Below are positions 10,775 through 21,044 of a stretch of 64,000 nucleotides of DNA, in pieces. Both the position numbers and the translations under genes were made by a program. Each line of letters opens with the position of its first letter. Positions within the stretch are counted from its first letter, which is position 1. The stretch is from Pomphorhynchus laevis (Eukaryota; Acanthocephala; Palaeacanthocephala; Echinorhynchida; Pomphorhynchidae): NCBI GenBank assembly GCA_012934845.2, contig WNNJ02003111.1, positions 108,943 to 172,942 of the forward strand. The letters are read 5' to 3'. A model generated the notes under the pieces. That model searched no databases. It was not told the DNA's origin and worked only from the letters and a program-made list of their open reading frames with translations.

Positions 10775-11124
10775 ATTAAAGCAGAAGGAATTCACTATAT
10801 GCTAATTGCATGACGTAGCTTTCGTTTTCGAAGTCAATACAATGCAGTGAATTCTTTTCAATGTAATAGACATCAGCGGGATCATTAATTGATCAATAAA
10901 ATAAACAAGAAAAGAAGTACCGTCGCCTGGGATCTTCAGAAGATCAATAAATAAATTAAAGATGTGATTCTACCAGGACTGTCTATTACATCTATCTGCG
11001 TCTTTCTATATATGGAGAATTTCATGCTTCATCACTGCAAGACGGCATACCGTTTCGGCTTTGAGAATCCTCATCATTTGCAGCACATACAATGAATCTA
11101 CATGAAAAACATACAATATATAGA
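10775..11124 (-). repeat. 350-bp retrozyme-like repeat, copy B (complete unit)
   Basis: Complete unit bounded by the start motif TTAAAGCAGAAGGAATTC and the same motif of the next unit 350 bp later, so B and C are in head-to-tail tandem. It contains the hammerhead at 11035-11083. Tandem non-coding units of 170-400 bp, one hammerhead each, are the hallmark of animal retrozymes. Confidence 0.78.
11035..11083 (-). ncRNA. Hammerhead ribozyme (350-bp repeat, copy B)
   Basis: Minus strand: stem I CUGCA; core AUGAUGA (first C changed to A); stem II GG-AUU-CUCA-AAGCC with one weakened pair; GAAA; stem III CGG-UAUG-CCG; GUC; stem I UUGCAG. It complements copy A: each copy keeps the bases the other has lost, so the shared ancestor was a perfect hammerhead. 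The C3 change should weaken or kill cleavage in this copy. Confidence 0.75.
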
Positions 11125-11290
11125 TTAAAGCAGAAAGAATTCACTATATGCTAATTGCATGACGTTTTTTTCGCTTTCGAAGTCAATACAATGCAGTGAA
11201 TTCTTTTCAGTGTAATAGACATCAGCGGGATCATTAATTGATCAATAAAATAAACAAGAAAGAGAGCACCGCCGCATGGGGTCTTCAGAC
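11125..11290 (-). repeat. 350-bp retrozyme-like repeat, copy C (partial)
   Basis: Third unit, truncated before the hammerhead. It ends in a short palindrome around ATGGGGTCTTCAGACCCCAT at about 11276-11296. Confidence 0.7.
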
Positions 11291-11296
11291 CCCATG

Positions 11297-12154
11297 GGGG
11301 TCTTTGCATACCATTATATATTCCATACATGTAACAAAATAACAATGACGAGTAAAGTCTAAATTATAAAGATGTAGCCATCTTGATGTAGTGAAATAAT
11401 ATCAGGCGGTATGACCTTTAATATTTTAATATTAATATTTTGAACCAAAAGCGTTTTGGTTCAATATCGTATTATTTCTTTTTCTTTTTAATTTTGCAAC
11501 AGGATCTCTAAAACACTAATTTATTTAATTGAATTTATTTTAGCAGAAAAAATACTTTTTTATTTTTGATGATAACGATTTTTGTTTGAAACAATGCCAG
11601 CAGCAGCTACCGAAATATAATATAAAATAGTGTTTATTAATCTTGCTCCGAAATTTTAAATAAAAAATTGATCAACATCAGTTATTTTTAGAAAACTCAC
11701 AACATAATATCTTTTCAATTTATCGTTAATTTCTTTCGTGTTGCTGCATTTATCACTGCAATAAAAAATATATAACATTTTATGAGTCACTATCTATAGT
11801 TGTTCATTGTTGGTGCAAAGCATGTATTATTTATATGAAATACTAAATAACCCTATAAGTTAGTCAAAGTTGCTCAGCGTTCCCCACCTAAATAAAAATA
11901 TTTCCCAAATTAAAGAAAAATAATATTATTTTCAGTAAATTATAAATAAAAATGTAAAAATATCTTAATTTGAAGTCAAAAAGAATAATTTTGATATATT
12001 TTATAAATCCATTAAACACATTGTTAATTTTGTATTTTATAAATTAAAGATTGTTGTTTAAGTATTTTTATAAAAATAAACTTAGTAAGCGCTACATTTC
12101 GAAATTTAATTTAATATATAAATAAATTTATTAAAAATAAATATATTTTATAAA
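11297..12154. other. AT-rich intergenic stretch
   Basis: About 860 bp of AT-rich sequence without a supported gene. Short AT runs only. Confidence 0.5.
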
Positions 12155-12360
12155 TATATTCAGGTAAATGTTGTAACAAGGTAAACAGCAATGTATATTT
12201 TTTATTATGCAAAAGTTTCAGTCTCGCACTGAGCCCTTCGTCAGTCTTGTAGTACTGCAGCACTGACGAAATACACTGTGAGAAACAGAAACGTTTGCAT
12301 GATAAAAAATATACATTGCTTTATATCTTGTTACAACATTTACCTAAAAATATTAGTATT
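12155..12360. repeat. Long inverted repeat with CTGANGA...GAAA modules
   Basis: Two arms of about 95-105 bp meet near GTAGTACTGCAG (about 12251). Each arm, read outward, gives CTGACGA, then a 16-18 nt spacer, then GAAAC, TTTTGCAT, AATAAAAAATATACATTG and finally TTGTTACAACATTTACCT. In the left arm the spacer can form a GGCTC/GAGAC-like stem with one mismatch. No open frame. Similar modules occur near 20.97 and 40.4/40.8 kb. Confidence 0.75.
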
Positions 12361-12999
12361 AGTTGAGTCTTAAAATGACCCCATATCGTGGTTCAGCAAC
12401 GATCAATTAAGATATATATCAACTTGTTGTTCAGCAAACTGCTTTCTTGGTTCATTTAAAGACGCTTAAATACACTGTGTTATAGCTTATCAAACGGAAA
12501 AATTATTCCGGTTTGATAATAATATAATTTTAATATATAGTATTTAATTATATATAAATTGATTTTATATAGCGTAAGCTATGAAAATTTAATAACTTCA
12601 CTACATTTAGCAAAATTTCTAAAGCAGAAAATCTGTTTCGTATCGTGAAGCTTCCGCAAAATCGGGTTTTAATATTTGTTCATATTTCAGATCGCTTTAG
12701 TCTTTTAAACAATATATTTTTAAAAAGTTCAAGTATAATATAAATACTTATTTCCCTCGTATGTTTAAATATGTATTGTATACTGTCTAAATTATCTTTT
12801 GAGATTATCAATTTAGGATGTAAAAATAACGTATATAACGCATCTCTTTGAAAGTACAAATTAACTTATTGGGCAGTATATTGAAAGTAGATAAGTAACG
12901 TATGTATCGCTGGCCCTGAAATACAAAATATTTTCATATAACCTATTAGATTGGCTCTAAGCAAATTAGTTCTGTTGCTCGTGATCATTCGGTCCTTTA
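12361..12999. other. AT-rich stretch upstream of a LINE
   Basis: No supported gene. A short GTTTGATAATAATAT-type inverted motif lies near 12490-12530. Confidence 0.45.
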
Positions 13000-15900
13000 A
13001 ATGCATATTCAATATGCAGCAAATTTTGTATTTAATTATATCCAGAACATTATCTTTTACTTTTTGTTTTTATCACTTTCATTAAAGCAACATATTGGGC
13101 AAAAATCTGCAATCAAACAAAATCATGATTTTGTTACTCTCGAAATTGGTTGTGACTCAGCGGATTGTGAAATATGGACAATTGTGAATGTCCCTGAGTC
13201 TTAGAGAAGTAAAATTAAAACGACGCCGTTATTATGTGGTTTCTGCACGGCTGCTAAATTAGCATTACTATTCAACTCAAAGGATCGGCAAATCAGTGCA
13301 TCTATATCGAAAAATGTGATTGAACCTATATTGGCGCCTTCAATACAAAACAATCAGTCTCGTGATTTGTCTGCGGAATTGGATGCACCCGCTTGTGTCT
13401 GTTTGAATACAGTTGTACCTACGCTCTCCCGTTGTAGTAATGAATGCGATGGTGTTGATGACTGTCGATCTTAAACAATTGAAAACGACAAGACGCGATA
13501 TTTTTTGCTGGATATTACACCTTAATGCGTTTCTTTTGAAGAGAAACGCATTGAGCTGTACTTACGTACAACTGAACGTAGGTACAAACGGGAGAGCATG
13601 TACCTACGCTCTCCCGTTGTTTCCGCAAACTGTCGCACAAGCACCTATCAACATCCAACACGTCCACTCAAACTACCCCGTCGTTTCCAATGCTCTTTCT
13701 TCACCCACCGACCCTGCCACCATATACATTTCCTATCCCATGTCATCATCACTCCGCGACACCCCGTCCCTCCTATCTCTTTTCTCAATAATCTACATCC
13801 ATCAATCAAAATCACCTCCACCAACCTCCACGATCTTTCCACTAATAACCTTTCCTCACATCGCCTACCACCTCTTTATTATCATTATCCTCTATGTATC
13901 ACGTAATCAAACCAACTATCTCCAAATCCACAACTGCCAGCTATCCTATCGTGATCTCACCAACTCAGTCACTCGTATTCCTTTACGGAAACGCTTTCCT
14001 TCTCGCGATCGTTGCGTCATCTTCACTAATATAAATCATTCTACCTCCTTATCTTCTCAAACACGTCTCAACCACGATGTTTCCGCCTTCAGATACATCC
14101 TCTCGTATATTGTTTCTGCGGATAAACCATCCTTTTTCAACGACATCTTTCCTGTCGCATTCATCCGCCCAAACAAATCTTTTCAATCTAATCCTTCTCA
14201 AACTCTTTCCTGAAAATTGTTTTCAAGCATCGCTCTCACGCGTCTTCTGTCCTCTCTCAACGATTTAAACTCATGTTCTCTTCAATCACTAATTTTCCCC
14301 GATCCCACACCTTCTGAAATCGCTCAACTCTCTTCTGCCTGCATCGAAAAATCGCGAAAAAAAGGGCGATACATTTCTCTCCATCCGAAACATAGACGGA
14401 AATTTTCAAGTTGTCTACACCCTGCTCAAAATTCGATGGGGCTCCATTTCCCTTATGTGTCTTCCCCGCTAGACCATTTCACCAATACACACGGTTTCCG
14501 CCTCGGTCTCTTCAACACTAGATCTATCCTCGATAAATCCGATCTTATTCTCAACCTATTCACAACGCAATCCATCGATCTATTTTGCCTCACTGGATCC
14601 TGGCATCAAATACGGACGACATCTCCATTCGCCGTCTGCTCTATGCCGCTTACTCACTATTCGAATCCGCCCGCCCCCTCAGCTCATCCCCTTCTTAATT
14701 CTCTCATCATAGTGTCATTGTCGCATTTCCCCGTCACCCCGCGTCTCTTCACAAAATAACTCCTCTTTTCAGTCCTTGATCTTTTGGATTGCTTACTTGT
14801 CGTTATTCTAGCCCGATCACTCTGAATTTCGTAGTTGTATACTGTCCTGGTCCACCAGCTCTTACCGAACTCGCTGACCTCCTTTCTCATTGTTCTTTGT
14901 CCTCAATCCCATCACTTGTTCGAGGCGACTTCAACATCCGCCTTGGCCGCCCCTCTTCCACCGATTCCATCCGGTTCATCAACATTCTATTCAACTACAA
15001 TTACAAAATCATATCCACTGCCCCTGTGCATATGCTTGGCGGAGCACTCGACATCATCGCTGTCCCCGATCGTTTTGCTGTCTACACCTCACTGTCCATC
15101 TCTGATCCTGGTCTATCCAATCACTTTCTCGTCATCCTTGATCTCACTCACAACCACACCCCTCCTCACACACCTACAATCCTACGTCGCTCTTGAAAAA
15201 TCTTGGCCTCTCCCTTATCCGCTCTGCCTTACTCAAATCATCTCTATCCTATCCTACAATAACATATTCCTCTCCTCACGATCTCGCGTCTCTTTTCGAC
15301 TCTGAACTCACATCCACTTTCGAACTTCTATTGCCGTTCAACCCTCACACACCGTCACTTGCACCTTGCCTCATGGTTTGACATCCAATGCCTACTGTCA
15401 AAGCGTCGACTTCGTCATGCTTTTCGAGTTTATAACCGCTCTCTCAGACGTGATATCCGCTCGCTCACTCCGTCTCTCCGTGATTCCTATATTGCTTTTC
15501 GCCTGTCTCATCTCCATCTACTACGTACCAAATGCAACTCCTTCTGGCAGCATAAAATCAACACTTCATTAAACTTTAAGTATCTCTGGCATACTTATAA
15601 CTGAATCCTTTCTTGCTCCTATACGTCTTGCCACATCAATCTCCATGATTATTCGTCATTTTCTCAGACCAACGTATCCACGCTGCTCTCTAACAATCAC
15701 GCCTCCATCCATCTCACTGCTACTCCCCTCGCCTCATCCTTCAAGAACTCTTTCAACTCCTCCTTGTATCACCTGCCGAAATATTATCTGTCCTTATGTC
15801 CTTGCCTAGCAAAACCTCACCTGCCGATATCCTGCCCCGATCCCATACTTATATTTTATATGCTCATCGATATCCCCTTTCCTCACCACCTTGTTTAAAT

Positions 15901-17395
15901 CGACCATCTGCAGTCGTATCTTTCCTTCACACTGGAAATCCGCCATTGTTCGTATCCTCCTTAAGAAACAATCGCTCGACCACTCACTTCCTTCTAGCTA
16001 TCGCCCCATTTCACTCATCCCTACTCTTTCCAAGCTCTTAGAGCGCCTTATCTTAATACAGATCAACATTTATATCTCTTCATCCAATATGCACCCTCCT
16101 TTCCAATATGCTTTCCGCTATAATCACACAATAGAAATGGCCTGCATGAAACTTTACAACAACCTACTCATTTCTTGTGACATGGCTATATATAATGTTC
16201 TCATCTCTCTCGACCTCTCCTTCGCCTTCGACATCTACGACCACTCCATCCTCATTTCTCGCCTTTGTTATGATTTGCTAACATTTGCAAACCATGCTCC
16301 TCCGTAGCATGGTTTGCCTCATATCTATCCGACTGTTCTTTTCAAGTCTGTTCAAATTTAATGATCCTCTCCTCCCATCCCTATTTTATGCGGGGTTCCA
16401 CAAGGTCAAGTCCAAGGACCTATGTTTTTCTCTTTTTACTTGGCGATCTCTCACCGTTTATCAAACCTTACTCCTTCACCGTTATGTAATACGCCGATGT
16501 CATCCTCATATATGTGCTCATGCACCCGCCCATCGCATACACGATATCGCAATTTCTGCCTCCAACTCTCTTTCTTCTATCAACAAACGTATCTTCTATC
16601 TTTATCTCGTTCTAAACCCAGACAAGTCTAAAATAATGTGGATCCTCCCCCGTAAACCTAACATATCTCCTACCTGTATCTTTTGCCTCAACAATCATAT
16701 ATATAGTCTACAATCTCACTTTCTTATGATTCCATTTCGATGATCACCTCTCCTTTAAACTCTTTGTTTGTGACAAGGTCTGCTCGTCTAATTTAGTTCT
16801 CCGTGGCATCCACCGTATCCGCCCCGTTATCGACTTCCATTCCTGTATGTATCTTCTTTCATCGTTTCTTTTTCCCGAAATCTATTACTGACTCAACTTT
16901 TTCGCCAATTCTCTGAAATTCATCATCCTACCCCTACAACGCATTATCAACTTCGCCGTTTGAGTGGTCCTACCTCTCCGTCGCTTTGACCACACATCCA
17001 CATATCTTCCTCAACTCTGCTGGTCCACCATCCACATCCGCATACAACTCGGCCTTCTTATCGTTGATTTTCGTCTCATCGTTGTCGGTTCCCCATAGTT
17101 CATCAACCTCATTTTCTTAGATTACACTCGTCCCAGCTCTCTATCACGCGTTCCCGTCATTCCCTCTCTCTACGTTCCCAATTACTCTAACAACTACGGT
17201 TTCCGATCCTTCCTCATTGCTGCACCACTCGCCTGGAATCAGCTCCCACTCTACGCTCGCCGCGCTCCCTCCTTTATTGCATTCAAATGCCGCCTCCGTA
17301 CTCACCTCCTCAACACATGATTTAGATTTTTGTGTTTAGTTGTTGTGGTCGTGTAAGCGTGCGCCGGCACGCATTGCCATGTAAAAATAAATCGT
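13000..17395 (+). mobile_element. CR1/L2-like LINE, near full length, decayed
   Basis: Plus-strand LINE, unusually C-rich on its coding strand. ORF1 remnant at 13001-13460 has IGCDSADCEIWT, like a PHD-type finger, and later Cys pairs (CGFC, CVC, CDGVDDC); one in-frame TAG at 13201 splits it. Endonuclease: FNTRSILDKSDLILN and LFCLTGSW near 14510-14610. RT: WKSAIVRILLKK, SYRPISLIPTLSKLLERL, FQYAFRYNHTIEMA, LISLDLSFAFDIYDHSIL (15900-16260). The C-terminus has IAAPLAWNQLPLYARRAPS and FKCRLRTHLLNT ending near 17322. Many frameshifts. The 3' tail (17354-17395) is a GCGTGC/GCACGC hairpin shared with the RTE-like LINE at 60.3 kb. Confidence 0.85.
17354..17395 (+). repeat. LINE 3' tail hairpin shared with RTE element
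   Basis: AAGCGTGCGCCGGCACGC forms a GC-rich hairpin followed by ATTGCCATGTAAAAATAAA. Nearly the same sequence ends the unrelated LINE at 60331-60373. Probably the RT recognition site at the RNA 3' end. Confidence 0.7.
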
Positions 17396-17528
17396 TTTTC
17401 TTTTAAATTATCATAAGGAATAAAAGAAAAATCTTTTTCATTTTACCGACAGGACAAATATCACTTTATGTATTAAATTTATCACTAGATGACGCAGATT
17501 TGTTGATGCATTGCAAATATCGGTGTTT

Positions 17529-18743
17529 ATGATATTATCGAATCAAGAGTACGTTAAACAACGAATTCGGGATAGCTTCATCTCTTCTGATAACACTGGG
17601 TTTATAAGAAATTTTCTAGATGAAACCCAAGATAGCTATCGATCTATACTATCAAATATACGTGAAATTGACAACTACAATGGGAAAGAGCTAGCATCCG
17701 TTGTGGTTCAACCGCAGTCGATCTCTGCAATTACGATAAATAAATATATTACAACAGGTGACCGTAAAACGTCCACCTTGACTAAGGATGTAGACGAGAA
17801 ACAACAGGATGATATTAATAAAGACAGCATGAACGCAACAATAACGAAGCAAAATGCTGCAATCACAGAAAGTAAATCGAAATTCGCTGAAATCATTCAA
17901 AACTATCCCGACCACAGGTTTTCAGAATATAACAAATTCAATGGCCTTGTTGAGAAAAGAAAGCGTTCGAGCAGTGCTTTTGAAATTGATATATGTCTGC
18001 TTGGTAGAAATGCAGTGAAATTTTTCATTATAAATACTGCTCTTGTATCTGACGTTATTGGCCTAGTATTTAGTGAATTTCTTTTAAACCCAGAAAGATT
18101 TAAACGCACTGGCGAATATGATTTAGATGACTCGGAGGAAATAAAAGAATTACTTAACGACGAATCAGTTGATGTGGATGATTTTGGTTTATTTATTTGT
18201 GAATCAGAATGTGGTGAAGTAGACGATGGATTGCCTGCTCTCGATTCTAAACGAGAAATTGGCCAATTTCATTTTCCTTATTTGGCTATAAAAAGAGTTC
18301 AAAGAAAAGTATCAGTTACACCATCATTCTATGTAGGCTCCATTAAGCAGGATTTCTCTACAACAAATGAGTACTCCTTAACGACAACTCCATCAGCATT
18401 GTACAAGCACGAACCAGAGAGTACTTTTAATGTTGTCTACCTGAGAACGTTGAAAAAACCAACGGCTGCAAGAATATCTATTCCGGTACAAAATATCGTT
18501 ACCTTGACTTATCGCTCAAAGAAGAATTCATCAATAATCAGAAGTAAATCAAGAAACGTTTACAAATCTAAAGTCGTTCAGCTATATACGGAACGAAACA
18601 GCATTCAACTTATTAGGCTTGATAAACATCGCGCGACATTTTGCATTTATGCACGAACAAACAAGAAAAGCAATCGATCGACTTTTCAGTTTGAAAGTTC
18701 CATTGGGGATTTCGAAGGTTTAAAATATATTATGAATCAGTAA
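17529..18743 (+). CDS. SIN1: SIN1 / MAPKAP1 homologue, mTORC2 subunit
   Basis: 404-aa protein, uninterrupted. N-terminus MILSNQEYVKQRIRDSF with SSDNTGF at 19-25 matches the start of human SIN1 (SDDTGM), and an in-frame TGA at 17490 supports the ATG at 17529. Residues 125-256 are the CRIM domain: FSEYNKFNG, FEIDICLL, VSDVIGLVFSEF, CGEVDDGLPALDSKREIGQF; compare human [43 protein letters not shown]. CRIM recruits Akt and related kinases to mTORC2. Residues about 300-404 align with the human C-terminal PH domain that binds phosphoinositides. Only about 45 residues separate the two, so the Ras-binding domain (about 75 aa in human) appears absent. A LINE ends 130 bp upstream; TTTTACCGACAG at about 17453 may be a 3' splice site for a 5' UTR exon. 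Confidence 0.85.
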   Translation: MILSNQEYVKQRIRDSFISSDNTGFIRNFLDETQDSYRSILSNIREIDNYNGKELASVVVQPQSISAITINKYITTGDRKTSTLTKDVDEKQQDDINKDSMNATITKQNAAITESKSKFAEIIQNYPDHRFSEYNKFNGLVEKRKRSSSAFEIDICLLGRNAVKFFIINTALVSDVIGLVFSEFLLNPERFKRTGEYDLDDSEEIKELLNDESVDVDDFGLFICESECGEVDDGLPALDSKREIGQFHFPYLAIKRVQRKVSVTPSFYVGSIKQDFSTTNEYSLTTTPSALYKHEPESTFNVVYLRTLKKPTAARISIPVQNIVTLTYRSKKNSSIIRSKSRNVYKSKVVQLYTERNSIQLIRLDKHRATFCIYARTNKKSNRSTFQFESSIGDFEGLKYIMNQ

Positions 18744-18856
18744 TTATTTCACGAGTTCGTGTTCTTCAATAGATATCAATGCTCACCGTAAAACGATTTG
18801 TTTGACTTCGTTGTATTAAATGAACTTGTAGCTTTTTTAAAGTTTTACTCTGTAAA

Positions 18857-18871
18857 AATAAAAAGAATAAA
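18857..18871 (+). terminator. Poly(A) signals of SIN1
   Basis: Two AATAAA hexamers (18857-18862 and 18866-18871), about 115-125 bp after the SIN1 stop. Confidence 0.6.
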
Positions 18872-18926
18872 TTGGTTGGTTTGAAAATTAATCAAATAAA
18901 TATTTATATTAATTAAATATAAATAA

Positions 18927-19277
18927 TTGATATACCTGTGCAGTCATTGTTACTATTGAAATTTTGATGACTATTTTTATTCTTCACACTACTTTAATCC
19001 TATCTATAAGCCAACAGAAGGACGCTACATTTCAGTATTGGTAGACCCCATCAGCTATTTATCCAATACCTACGTTTCACGTTTAGGTCCTTTTAATGTT
19101 GGCTGACGATCACATGACTTGTCTGCTTTTATTGACAATTAGATTTAATGAAAGACTTTTGTCTTACATTCTGCAAATTTAATTGATTTCAGAAATGATT
19201 TCAAAAGAAATCAACGTTTGAAGGGGAAGGTGCTATTTTCAATTTGAAAACCTTCATTGGCTGCACAGGTATATCAA
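18927..19277. mobile_element. MITE-like element with 17-bp terminal inverted repeats
   Basis: TTGATATACCTGTGCAG at 18927-18943 is matched by its exact reverse complement at 19261-19277. The 351-bp interval has no coding capacity. Target duplications are not clear. A segment of it (GATTGAAAGTTTGATAACTG to CTTTAATCCTATCTAT) is repeated outside at about 19430-19490. Confidence 0.6.
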
Positions 19278-20204
19278 CTCAAACATTTTATGATTGATTT
19301 TATTATTAACAATAAAATTAATTTGATCCAAATTTTCTGCAATAAATTGATCTTTATCTTAAACAGCTGTTTACTTGACTTTGAAAGGCTAAGTTGACGA
19401 CACAAATTCTGATTATATGGTTTAACATGTTATGATTGAAAGTTTGATAACTGTTTTTTAATCTACACGCTGCTTTAATCCTATCTATTTGAATTAAATC
19501 CTAATAGATAAATATTAAATCCTATCAATTGATCTTTGTCTTAAACAACTGTTTACTTGACTATAGCTAATAAATTAATTATTGCTGATTTGATATAGCA
19601 TAAATAAGCAGTTTGGTGACACTGTTTCCTTAACTATGTGGTTTATAAATATTTCACGTGTCCATAATTTACATTTTTATATTTGTTTTCGGTTACAACT
19701 TGCAAACTACTGCCGTGACAAAATTTATCAACGTTTTTGAATTTAGATTATAATTAATTGCATTACAATTTTGAAATATGTTTTAAAATAATTTATAATA
19801 ATTTATTAATTTAATAATATTAAAAAATTAAAATTAATTAAATCAAAATGCTAATTTTTAAGTAATATATTTCTCAAAATAGTGATGACTTTATTCCACT
19901 AAAAGCAAAATCTTATAATAAAGTAATATTTACATATTTATTTTGTTTAGATTTTTAAATAAATCTTGATTGAATTCAGGCATTACCTAAAATTACTGAA
20001 CCATTTAATCAACTGAGACGTATTCAACATATTATACATACTGCCGCGCATCATTTCACGCTTTCGACGTCTTTCTCCAAATATCTCAGTATTCTCATTT
20101 AGTCATACATATCTCAACGCTCCCATCTTACTCGATAGAAAAGCTTTACTTATTCTCCATCTTACTCTCCTATTTGCGTAATGTATCCGAATAATTATTA
20201 GAGG
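19278..20204. other. AT-rich stretch with MITE-derived fragment
   Basis: Contains the diverged MITE fragment near 19430-19490 and repeated AAACAGCTGTTTACTTGACT-like motifs (about 19363 and 19543). No gene seen. Confidence 0.5.
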
Positions 20205-20460
20205 TGTTCAGTATGAATTGTTATGTTATCAGGGTTTGGTCGGCCCGAATTTGTCGACACTGCATAGCAGCTAGGCCAAATACATGCTAGTGGATTATTT
20301 ACTTTGATGAAATTTGATTATATAGTATCTTATTCTAATACAAAGTATATTATTTATTATTACGTTGTATCATAATAAGGGTTAGAGATAATCAGGAGGA
20401 ACTGCTATGATATCCGGTTTCAACTTAAAATTTAAAAGTGAAATTTAAAATAAAAGTTAA
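20205..20460 (-). repeat. Penelope-like element terminal repeat (pLTR) fragment
   Basis: Copy of a terminal block also seen near 22380, 54711 and 60985: GAATAAGG, AGGTCATC, AGGAGGAACTGCTAT, ATCAGGTTTCGG, CATAGCAGC, CAAATACATGCTA. CTGCTATG and CATAGCAG can form an 8-bp stem around the GAAACC on the minus strand. These ends border PLE reverse transcriptase fragments in every case. Confidence 0.6.
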
Positions 20461-20463
20461 TTT

Positions 20464-20893
20464 TTATGAATTTATGTTTCTTGTAAATTTAAATATGTCA
20501 TCTTTACGATATAAATTAAAAGTAGTTTTAGTTAATGTTAATTTAATGTTCATATCTAGATATACACCTTCTTTATCATTAATATTGGTTTTGTTAAGAA
20601 TAAGGCTTTCTGGATAAATTTGTTCACTAATTGGATAAAACTTATTAGAATTTAATACAGATATATCATCAATATATCGAAACATATATTTCATATATTT
20701 ATATTGTTAAGATTTAGTTTTTACACAGTTATGAACAAATTCATATTCTATAAAGCTTAAAAACAAGTCGGCTATAATTGAGCTACTACAACCTTTCATA
20801 GAAACACCTTTTATTTGTCTTAATTTAAATGCCCCTATTTTTAAATAATTTTGAATAAATTGAATTTGAATGAGGAATGCGACGGTGTGATAA
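20464..20893 (-). pseudogene. PLE reverse transcriptase fragment
   Basis: Minus-strand segments with QIKGVSMKGCSSSIIADLFL, FIEYEFVHNC, YMFRYIDDIS and ESLILNKTNINDKEGVY. YIDD is the RT catalytic box, and the GVPMG-x-ADLFL block is RT motif B of a Penelope-like RT type found in many invertebrates. Broken by a frameshift near 20700 and ended at 20893 by an inserted inverted repeat. Confidence 0.75.
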
Positions 20894-21044
20894 CATTTAA
20901 ATTTGAAGAAAGCTGGCAAAAACAATCGCAAAAAGTTTGAGATAAATAACATACAATTGCTGAAGATGATGCCAGTTAGGCATTGAAATATTCGGTTAAA
21001 TAAATTTTGCGATGTTTTTTGCCAGCTTTCTTCAAATTTAAATA
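20894..21044. repeat. Inverted-repeat element with CTGAAGA...GAAA module inside a PLE
   Basis: ATTTAAATTTGAAGAAAGC at about 20895 is mirrored by GCTTTCTTCAAATTTAAAT at about 21026; arms are about 39 bp. The spacer reads CTGAAGATG, then ATGCC-AGTTA-GGCAT (a perfect 5-bp hairpin), then TGAAATATT and AAATAAA. It interrupts PLE coding sequence. Confidence 0.65.

Noticed and set aside
13648-13842. 64-aa minus-strand frame in the C-rich LINE
   Set aside because: Antisense shadow of the LINE coding strand, caused by its skewed base composition.
17511-17528. Upstream TTG start for SIN1
   Set aside because: Non-ATG start; the ATG at 17529 aligns with the N-terminus of the family and an in-frame stop lies at 17490.
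17691-18109. Three minus-strand frames inside SIN1
   Set aside because: Antisense to a well-supported gene, without motifs.
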